Assembly (NCBI GenBank): GCA_009763385.1
Contig: CM019824.1
Location: 150,852,305-150,916,304, forward strand
Direction of reading: 5' to 3'
From: Coix lacryma-jobi var. lacryma-jobi
Taxonomy: Eukaryota; Streptophyta; Magnoliopsida; Poales; Poaceae
Length of the DNA stretch: 64,000 bases
Shown here: in pieces, positions 55,577-64,000 of the stretch
Position numbering within the stretch: position 1 is the first letter of the stretch
Layout: every line of letters starts with the position of its first letter
Translations under genes and position numbers: made by a program
Notes under the pieces: generated by a model
The model's input: only the letters and a program-made list of their open reading frames with translations
The model's database searches: none
Told to the model about the DNA's origin: nothing

Positions 55577-58500
55577 TCAGTCCTCGTCGGTGCGGTACTC
55601 CTCCCCGAGGTCCACGATGGCAGGCTCGACCTCGACGCCCGAGCTCGAAGGAGGAGGGCTCCCGACACCGCTGCTGGCGTCAGGAGGCAGCACGTCCTCC
55701 TCGAAGATCTTCGCAAGCGACGTCCCCGGCCTCTCCATCTTCTCCAAAATTTTGTCAACACGGCGGTTGTTCCACTCCTCATCCTTCCCCTCGATCTCGA
55801 TGAAGCCATTCGCGACAACGTGGACCGGGAAGCGGAAACCAGAGCGAACGACCGCGAGTGTCTGCTTGACGCCGTGATGGAGAGCTTGCCGGACACGGTC
55901 CCGCGCGGCTGCGTCGAAGAAGCACAAGGCGTCGACCAAGGCATCGCCCCGAGCCATTGCACCTTCTGCCGCGGTCACAGGAGGAGCACCCCACATGGGG
56001 CCGAGCCGGTCGAGAGAAGGAGCGAGCCCGCTCCGCCACCATCGTCTCAGTCTTGGAGTTGGTCCAAGAGAGCCTGGTTCGTCCCGCGGAGCTCCTCGAC
56101 CGTCTTCTCGACCCCTGCGCAACAAACAAGGAAGAGTGAGACAGGCGGCGTAACAAAAAACTTCGAGACCCAAACAAGAACAAGGTGTAAGCCTCACCGT
56201 CGCAGTGTTGCCCCAGTGCGGCGAGGTCGCTGGTCAGGCCCTCAGCACGCTGCTCCAGCCTGCGCTTCTCGGCCAGCGCGAGGAGCTTCTCGGACCTAAG
56301 GTCCTCGATTAGCCGGCCCGCCTCCACCAGGGCCAGATCCTTGCGGATCACCTCCTGCCGCGCCGCCCCCTCGGCGGCTCAGGGCGGTGGCGGCACCACT
56401 CTTGGCTGTCTTCGGCCTCTTTTCTCGCCGCCTCCGCTGCGGTTCGAGCAGCGGCGGCCTCGCCACGGGCGTCAGCAGCCTCCGCTTCGCCGCCTCGGCT
56501 TCGGCCCGGGCAGAGGTGGCCTCGCTTCGGGCGTCCGCGGCCTCCTTCCTCGACGCTTCGAGAGCGGCGGCGGCCTCCTCCTTGGATCGAGCGACCTCGC
56601 CTCGAGCCACCCGGACCTCCGCCTCCGCCTCGTTAAGCCGGCTCGCCATCTGGGCGTTCCGGCTCAGCTCCGCGCGGAGATCTCGAAGCTCCGCCTCAGC
56701 CCGCTCGAGGGCGGCTGACACCTGGGCGGACCGGCCCGCCTCCTCGGAGCAGGACCGCTCCGCCTCCGCCATAAGCACGGCCACCTCCCGGAAGATGGAC
56801 CGCATCTCGCGCGGAGCCCCCCGCTGGACCGGCTGCTCGATGGGAACCACGGCGAGGGGCAGGCTCAGTGGGACGAGAAATGGCCATACCGGTCGGTCGA
56901 GCTCGATGTCGGGCAGATCCTCCTCCGCCTCGAGCTGCCCCGACAGCGACCCGCCGCCCGACGGCACAGGCCCCGACTCCCTCCGTCCCTCCGCCGGCAC
57001 TTCCTCTTGCGGATCGATCGAGGGAAGGCTCGACCCCGGGCCCTCTTCCCCGGCCGGGCCCTCCGGCGCCTTGTCGGCGCTAGCCGGCACCTCGGGCGCC
57101 TCCACCGTCATCGAGCCCGCGGCGAGGAGCGGCCCCTACTCCAGCTCGTTCAGGAGGTCCTCCACCGTCGGCTCCGTCTCCGCCGACGCCTCTTCCCCCC
57201 TTCCCTTCTCCGCAGCCCAGCCCGTGCTGGTCGGAGCCACAAGGGGCGCAGTCTCCTCAGCCCCAGACGCCGGCGGGGCCGTGCTCGCCCCAGGCGCTTC
57301 CCCCGGAACAACCGTCGTGGTGAGGGGAAGGACGGCGCTCCCAGTTGGCACCATCGCGGGAGGAGGAGGAGGGGGAGGAGGCAGCGCTTCGGCGGATACG
57401 ATGGTGGCAGGCTCGATGCCATGAGCTGAGGCCCCTGCAATACGAGATGACGGAGATGTCAGAACCAGGAAGAGTACCTCGACCCCCGCGGTCGATGGCG
57501 ACGGCCTCACCAAAATTCGCGACGATCATCCGACCCCCTCGAGCCATAGCAGCTCGGGCCTTCTCCAGCCAAGCGGCTTCTCTAGCGGAGGAAGGTGCCA
57601 TACCTCGAGGTGCCTGTGCCTCGACAGGGCTCGAGGTCTTGGCCCGCTTGGACGAGGCAAGGTCCACCTCCTGGTAGGAGCGCTTCCCCCTGAGAAGACG
57701 GAGATGGCACGCGTCATCAAAAGCAAAGAGGTGAAGCCTTCCTACCAACGAGTCCCAAGGAAACTACTCACCCGAAGCGGCGGCTGGGCTTCTTCCCGGA
57801 ATCGCCGGACCCACTCGGGGGCTTCAAGCCCGCCCCACGGCTCGAGCCCTGAGCCTGGGCCGTCTCCACGGGGCTGGGATGGGGGGAGGGCTCCCGACGC
57901 CTCCCATGGCTCGACCTCGAGGGAGAGCCCTCCTTCCGCCCCACATCGCGGGAGGGCGACCGTACCACCCTCGTGCCGACGTCGTGGCGCTCGCCCCGGC
58001 GCGGGCTCCGGGACCTGCTCCGGCGCCCGCGCTGGTGGTCGCGCCCTCCCGCGTCCGCTTCCGTATCCCGGCGGCGGTGCGGCGATGGACTCCGGGAACG
58101 CTCGCGCCCCTGGTCACGAGACGCTCGGGGGGCTCCCTCCCCGACGCTCGTGATGGCGCGGGCTCGACGGCGCCCTTGACGGCTCATAGGGGTCGGGCCC
58201 GAAAACCTTCTCAACCTGTCGACCGCCTCTCGAGGCCCGACCCCTCTCGAGACCCCCCGTCTGGGCTGACGCGGGGGCGGCCTCCGTTGGCGCTGTGGCG
58301 GAGGCGCTCCGGGTCCGGGGCTTCCTTACGACCAGGGGCGCATCCGGCGCGGAGCTCGACGGACCGCGGGCCCCCGACGAGGCAGGGATCGGCGCCGCCT
58401 TCCGCGGCTGCGTCCCGCGCGACCCTTTTGTCGAGGGGACCTCCAGTGTACCCTCCTGCACAGAGGAGCGGTCAGCCCTGTCATCAACGAGCCCCGCGCG

Positions 58501-59839
58501 CATCAAGCGCACATCCATCCCCTCGTCGTCGCCCTCCTCCTCATCACCACTCTCCTCCTCCGAGCTCGAGGAGCTCAGCTCGGGGGACCCATCCCCAGGC
58601 TGACGGTTACGACGAGCCTTCGCCAGTCTCTGCTCCCGAGCTAAGCGTCGCAAGTTTTTATTTTTCTCTTTCTTCTTTTTGGCATCCTTGCTCTCCTTGT
58701 CCTTCTGAGCAGAGAGGCGCCTCACCTGAGAACCCGCGGCGTCCTCCCTCACCGGGGGCCTCGACGCGCGACAAGTAAATGCCCCCTGAAGAAAGAATAA
58801 GCGCTATGAGACAAACTACAAGACGGATGCAAACGGATCGAAGGAGGAAGAAGGGGGAGGAGACTCGAGATAGCTCGACTCGAGGGAGGCTTACCAGGTC
58901 GAGACATCCCTCGTCGGGTGCCATCGCAACCAGGTTGGAGAGTTCAGGGACGAACGGCCCCTGGATCGTGATCGACACCCGGGAGACGCCCTCGTTCCGG
59001 GACAGCCTCTCTCCGGCCATCCTCGAGCGATTGAGCGCCTCGAGCTGAGCCTGCGGGCCCATCTCGTGCATAAGAAGGGGGCGGTCCGCCAGCGGAAGAA
59101 CTCTTCGCTGGTGGAACGCCCAAATGACCGCTTGCACGGTCAGCTTCTTCTCATCCACCAGCGTCTTCATCATCTCCATCAGCGGGGCCAGGTGGCGTTG
59201 CCTGTCCGCAGCAACGCCCCAGGTCCACTTCTCCGGGCGTTGGGTGAGGACCCTGCCGGTGTACTGCGGAAGGAGGCCACCTTCGTTCCGCAGATAGAAC
59301 CAATGGTCGTCCCACCCGGCCTGGTTGGTGGAAAGCTTGTATCGCAGGTACTCGCGGGGGACATTGGCTGACGAGGTCCCCGCCCTCGCAGTAATGGCAA
59401 GGGAGCCCATGCGCACGGGCCGCCTCCCGCTGGGCTTCAGGGACTTGATGAAGAGCTCGCCCCGGAAGAGATGGACGAACATCTCCCAGTGCGGCTCCAT
59501 CTTCAGGTACCCCTCGCACACCGCGGCGAATATGGCGGCGTGCGAGATGGAGTTGGGGGAGAAGTGTTGCAGCTCCACCTCGAAGTGGTGGGCCAGCCCT
59601 CGCAAGAAGCGGCTCGGCGGGACGCCGAGCCCCATACGGTGGTAGCGCGTGAAGCTCACCACGTACCCCTCCGGCGGGTGCGGCTCCCGGTGCTCCGCCG
59701 ACGGGATAACCCACCATGCGGGTCCCTCCTCCGGGTTGGGGCGCAGAAGCCCCTGGGCCACCAGCGAGTCCATTTCGCTCTGCGTCACCTTCGACGGGCT
59801 CCAGTCCTCGGCCGGCAGCATCTGTGTCTGGGCGGCCAT
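55577..59839 (-). pseudogene. Antisense spliced gene of element D (gypsy-type transposon protein)
   Basis: Minus-strand exons predicted by GT-AG borders and frame: 59839-58895, 58785-57773, 57689-57478, 57434-56198 and 56114-55577. Exon 1 reads MAAQTQMLPAEDWSPSKV and continues with SFTRYHRMGLGVPPSRFLRG and HFSPNSISHAAIFAAVCEGY, the domain Pfam names 'Putative gypsy type transposon' (PF04195, from memory). Exon 2 is Lys- and Ser/Glu-rich, then RS-rich (RERSRSPSPHRRR, RSRSRSPRR) after a frame change near 58150. Exon 4 has Pro repeats, an amber stop at 57136-57138 where Gln is likely, and a long Ala/Glu coiled coil (about 56800-56400), with another shift near 56360. Exon 5 ends DLGEEYRTDED. A TATA box lies 142 bases upstream. 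Function unknown. Confidence 0.75.
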
Positions 59840-59980
59840 GACGGTGGCGCGGCGCGGATCCGAGCAGCGAACGGGCGGCCGGAGATCCCCAATCGACTAG
59901 CTCGAAGGAGAGGGCGCGTAAAGGCTACGACGGCGGTGAAGGCAAAGGCAAAGTAAAAGGTTCTTTTTCCCCTCTTTCGA

Positions 59981-59988
59981 TATTTATA
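59981..59988 (-). promoter_or_regulatory. TATA box of the antisense gene
   Basis: Minus-strand CTATAAATATCG, about 142 bases before the ATG at 59839. It is independent of the LTR promoter and placed as expected for an autonomous transcription unit. Confidence 0.7.
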
Positions 59989-59999
59989 GGGGGAAATCC

Positions 60000-61173
60000 A
60001 GACGGGCGGGATCTCCCACGACGTAAAAAGGTAACCGAATGCATTCAATGCGCCCACCTAACCACGTCTCGAGCCGGATGCAGGGTACACGCGTTACCTC
60101 CCCATTCGCTCCACTATCCGGGCCCGCCACGACCGTCGCTCCGGCTTCGCGCCCGCCGCTCTCCTCGACGGTTTCCGCCTAAAAAGGCGTGCCCAACGGG
60201 CAGAAGGATTCCCAGACGATGGAAGCTTCTTCACAAAGGTAAAAACGGGCCCCGGCCCTAAGTCTCGAAGCAGCGAAGGCTGGCCCTCGAAAAGGGTTCG
60301 ACAGCCGGCTTCGAGCGCCCGAGTCAGGGACACCAAGGGGCGCCACTCGCGGCATTACTCGAGGGCCGAGCCCTCGAGGCCCCTCATGTGTATCCAAGGC
60401 GGGGAGCTCGACGTGCAGTGAGATCCCCTCGAAGGGAGGCATCGAGCCACCGGGCCCTATCGAATGGACCCGGCACTCCTGCAGACTGAGCACCCATGCT
60501 TTATGAGACCGCCTCCGGGCCACAGTCGATCCCTAACGAACGGGGCACGAGCTCTCACTTGGATTCCCCGTTACCAGCTCACCGGGAACCTCGATACTCG
60601 CCCACTCGGGGTAGTACGAGGCATCCCCCCTCGCATCCGATCGAAAGGACTCGCGGGATGACAAGCCAGGGCAATCGGCATGCCGGACAGCTCGAGGAGC
60701 CGGCCAGTCGGTTCAGCCTGGCACCCCTCGACGAAAGAGGGTCTAAAAACTCGGACAGTTGCGACTAATCTATTTTCTTTGTGTGAGCATGAGATTTTCA
60801 GGCCTAGGGTGAAAGCTCGACCCCCATCTCGCCTGAGCCCTCGAGACCAGGCCCAGGACAAACGCTCGTTCTCCGTCTCGTCCGAGCCTTCCGAGCCAAG
60901 CCTCGGACGAAGTCTCCCACGGCAAAGGAAAGGTTACCGCGAATATTTAATATTACTACCGAACCACGTTTCGAGCCTGTTGGCAGGTACGCACGGCGCC
61001 GCGGTCTCCGCTCCCTGACGATTCCCGCCTAAAAAGGCGCGCCCACTGGGCAGGAGGTTCCCAAACGACGGAGGTGCACCCACGGAATCAAATCGACAAA
61101 ACCCTCGAGACCAGTTAGCTATCCATCGAAATCCCAATCTGGAGCCCCTGCTCGAATGCAAGCACTCAAACAA
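60000..61173 (+). other. Element D internal tail before the PPT
   Basis: No gene is seen. On the minus strand it would be upstream regulatory DNA of the antisense gene. From 60470 it is the first copy of the ~1.88 kb tandem unit. Confidence 0.6.
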
Positions 61174-61188
61174 GGGCTCGGGGGCTAC
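61174..61188 (+). other. Polypurine tract of element D
   Basis: GGGCTCGGGGGCTAC lies before the LTR start at 61189; repeated before 63063. It is less purine-pure than the other tracts here. Confidence 0.6.
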
Positions 61189-62347
61189 TGTCGGTGGTAC
61201 AAAAAAGGGTACCCCCCAATCAACGCACACACCCGAACACTCTGTCTCCGTCTCGCCCGAGCCCTCCCAGCCAGGCCTCGGGCGAACGCACCGTCTCCCG
61301 TCTCGCCCGAGCCCTCCCAGCCAGGCCTCGGGCGAACGCTCCGTCTCCGTCTCGCCCGAGCCCTCCCAGCCAGGCCTCGGGCGAACGCCCTATCAAATCG
61401 GGGATCCGCTCCTCCCTCTCCCCTCCCCTGCCAGGCCTCGGGCGAACGCTCTGTCTCCGTCTCGCCCGAGCCCTCCCAGCCAGGCCTCGGGCGAGCACGA
61501 TCGCTCTCCGTCTCGCTCGAGCCCTCCAGGCCTCGGGCGAGCGCGCCCCCACACCTCGAGCCTTAACGCACGGACCTCGAGCTGCACAGACAGCCGTACC
61601 AGCCCATACCACGCATTTAATGCCTTCACCTACTCCGGTCATGTCCACAGTGCACAGCATGTACCACAGTAACTCGGTGTAAAGGTCAAGTCTCGTTTTC
61701 ACCACAAGCATGGGCAAAGGGCACCAGTACAGCACTGTTCGGCCAAGCCAGGCACTGTAACCCCTCGAGGCCGGCTACGCGCCCTCGAGCCCTGCACTGT
61801 ACACCTCGAGGCCGGCTCCGCGCCCTCTGAGCCCCCGTGGCACCACCCCTCGAAGCCGGCTCCGCGCCCTTCGAGCCCTAACTACTTTCGTGCTATTGGA
61901 GGACAGGTACCCCAAGACCCGGAGGGACCTCACCGCGTACTGTACATTCCGGGATGGGTGCTGTACGGCTCCCGCCTTGTCGCGCCACCACGTCCGCGCC
62001 CAGGATGGAAGCCACGACCCAAGGACGCCTCAACAGCGACGATCACATCGGCTCCAGTGGCCCCGACAAGACAGGGTTCCTACCCTTCTCCGTATGGGGC
62101 ACCATACGCCCCGACACCTGTAATACCTTTATGTAACCCTGGCCTCCCCTTGCTCTATAAAAGGGGACACTAGGGCCCTCATTCAGGGGGACGAACACAA
62201 CACACGAGTCCACACACAGGCACGAGTCCGGACTCCGGTCCACGCTCACTGAGCTTGTATTCTCCCCTGTACAAGCACTTAGGTGCAAGTAATACAAGAA
62301 CATCTCCCCCCGCTGGACGTAGGGCCTTCTTTGCCCGAACCAGGATA
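61189..62347 (+). repeat. 3' LTR of element D, first copy, truncated
   Basis: It matches 47464-48560 but lacks the final 93 bases (48561-48653 in the 5' LTR). The 48-bp repeats are at about 61234-61553 and the TATA box at 62156-62162. Confidence 0.88.
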
Positions 62348-63062
62348 TTCCGGCACTCCTGCAGACTGAGCACCCATGCTTTATGAGACCGCCTCCGGGC
62401 CACAGTCGACCCCTAACGAACGGGGCGAGCTCTCACTTGGATTCCCCGTACCAGTCACCGGGAACCTCGATACTCGCCCACTCGGGGGTAGTACGAGGCA
62501 TCCCCCTCGCATCCGATCGAAAGGACTCGCGGATGACAAGCCAGGGCAATCGGCATGCCGGACAGCTCGAGGAGCCGGCCAGTCGGTTTAGCCTGGCACC
62601 CCTCGACGAAAGAGGGTCTAAAAACTCGGACAGTTGCGACTAATCTATTTTTTTGTGTGAGCATGAGATTTTCAGGCCTAGGGTGAAAGCTCGACCCCCA
62701 TCTCGCCTGAGCCCTCGAGACCAGGCCCAGGACAAACGCTCGTTCTCCGTCTCGTCCGAGCCTTCCGAGCCAAGCCTCGGACGAAGTCTCCCACGGCAAA
62801 GGAAGGTTACCGCGAATATTTAATATTACTACCGAACCACGTTTCGAGCCTGTTGGCAGGTACGCACGGCGCCGCGGGTCTCCGCTCCCTGACGATTCCC
62901 GCCTAAAAAGGCGCGCCCACTGGGCAGGAGGTTCCCAAACGACGGAGGTGCACCCACGGAATCAAATCGACAAAACCCTCGAGACCAGTTAGCTATCCAT
63001 CGAAATCCCAATCTGGAGCCCCTGCTCGAATGCAAGCACTCAAACAAGGGCTCGGGGGCTAC

Positions 63063-64000
63063 TGTCGGTGGTACAAAAAAGGGTACCCCCCAATCAACGC
63101 ACACACCCGAACACTCTGTCTCCGTCTCGCCTGAGCCCTCCCAGCCAGGCCTCGGGCGAACGCACCGTCTCCGTCTCGTCCGAGCCCTCCCCAGCCAGGC
63201 CTCGGGCGAACGCTCCGTCTCCGTCTCGCCCGAGCCCTCCCAGCAAGGCCTCGGGCGAACGCTCTATCTCCGTCTCGCCCGAGCCCTCCCAGCCAGGCCT
63301 CGGGCGAACGCTCTGTCTCCGTCTCGCCCGAGCCCTTCCAACAAGGCCTCGGGCGAGCACGATCGCTCTCCGTCTCGCTCGAGCCCTCCAGGCCTCGGGC
63401 GAGCGCGCCCCCACACCTCGAGCCTTAGCGCACGGACCTCGAGCTGCACAGACAGTCGTACCAACCCATGCCACGCATTTAATGTCTTCACCTACTCCGG
63501 TCATGTCCACCAGTGCACGGCATGTACCACAATGACTCGGTATAAAGGTCAAGTCTCGTTTTCACCACCAGCATGGGCAAAAGGGCACCAGTACGGCACT
63601 GTTCGGCCAAGCCAAGCACTGTAGCCCCTCGAGGCCGGCTGCGCGCTCCTCGAGCCCTGCACCGTAACGCCTCGAGGTCGGCTCCGCGCCCCTCGAGCAC
63701 CCGTGGCACCACCTCGAAGCCGGCTCCGCGCCCTTCGAGCCCTAACTACTTTCTTGTGCTATTGGAGGACAGGTACCCCAAGACCCGGAGGGACCTCACC
63801 GCGTACTGTACATTCCGGGATGGGTGCTGTACGGCTCCCGCCTTGTCGCGCCCAACGTCCGCGCCCAGGATGGAAGCCACGACCCAAGGACGCCTCAACA
63901 GCGACGATCACATCGGCTCCAGTGGCCCGACAAGACAGGGCTCCCTACCCTTCTCCGTATGGGGCACCATACGCCCCGACACCTGTAATTCCTTTATGTA
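63063..64000 (+). repeat. 3' LTR of element D, second copy, cut by window end
   Basis: It starts TGTCGGTGGTAC after the second copy of the tail and PPT. The 48-bp repeats are at about 63108-63416. Confidence 0.88.

Larger units (their letters stand above)
47464..64000 (+). mobile_element. Element D: Tat/Retand-type Ty3/gypsy element with antisense gene
   Basis: Parts: 5' LTR 47464-48653, PBS, gag, protease, RT, RNase H and archaeal-type RNase H, integrase ending at 55023, antisense gene 59839-55577, internal tail, PPT, 3' LTR from 61189. Tat lineage is indicated by the dual RNase H, the CTYHRGPVNHKLKDC-type gag motif, and an antisense ORF of the 'putative gypsy type transposon' family before the 3' LTR, as known from Grande-like elements. 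The 3' end is tandemly repeated and runs off the window, so the right border and TSD are unseen; the left flank candidate is GAAAC (47459-47463). Confidence 0.88.
60470..64000 (+). repeat. Tandem duplication of element D 3' end, period ~1880 bp
   Basis: Unit 1 (60470-62347) is internal tail, PPT and a truncated LTR. Unit 2 starts at 62350 with the same CCGGCACTCCTGCAG and continues to the window end. The junction joins LTR sequence ending CCAGGATA to tail sequence with two filler bases (TT). Confidence 0.9.

Noticed and set aside
56387..58778. Long plus-strand open frames (299-345 codons) opposite the antisense gene of D
   Set aside because: They mirror GC3-rich minus-strand exons, cross their intron borders without regard to frame, and show no domain.

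Overview
This window looks like plant nuclear DNA from a grass, probably a panicoid such as sorghum, sugarcane, Miscanthus or maize; the species is an inference. About 55 kb is nested LTR retrotransposons. A single interrupted host gene sits in a roughly 9 kb low-copy island. I found no rRNA, tRNA or CRISPR array.

Layout. (1) Positions 1-13911 are the 3' end of a Tekay/del-type Ty3/gypsy chromovirus on the + strand (element A): a decayed integrase-chromodomain tail and one 3.84 kb LTR. That LTR is split by a complete gag-only element (A', 3430-12296) with ~4 kb LTRs, a 0.9 kb interior and a perfect 5 bp target-site duplication (TSD), CATAC. (2) Positions 13912-35900 are a minus-strand Copia Sirevirus/Maximus-type element (B): 5' LTR, gag, pol and a third ORF, which is cut at 13911 by A. 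B's gag is itself interrupted by a plus-strand Sirevirus (C, 20446-32383, TSD AAGCT). The insertion order is therefore B, then A and C, then A' into A. (3) Positions 35901-44896 are the island. It holds a ten-exon O-fucosyltransferase gene on the minus strand (43843-39148) with one frameshift, several small transposons and short duplications, and a 600 bp foldback element. (4) Positions 44897-47463 are a minus-strand LTR of the A family, cut by element D. (5) Positions 47464-64000 are a Tat/Retand-type Ty3/gypsy element (D, +): 5' LTR, PBS, gag, protease, RT, two RNase H domains and integrase. A five-exon antisense gene with its own TATA box lies between pol and the 3' LTR. The 3' end is tandemly duplicated with a period of about 1.88 kb, and the window ends inside the second copy.

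Most coding regions carry frameshifts or stops. The differences between paired LTRs of A' and of C are mostly one-base indels, so some frameshifts could be sequence errors.

The most unusual content is non-coding. Three LTR families (A', C and D) and the 3' untranslated region of C each carry tandem arrays of short hairpins whose stems differ between units by compensatory changes while the loops are conserved. In addition, the LTRs of A and A' each contain what looks like a small split reading frame with phase-1 junctions and a GC-AG second intron, ending in an acidic peptide.
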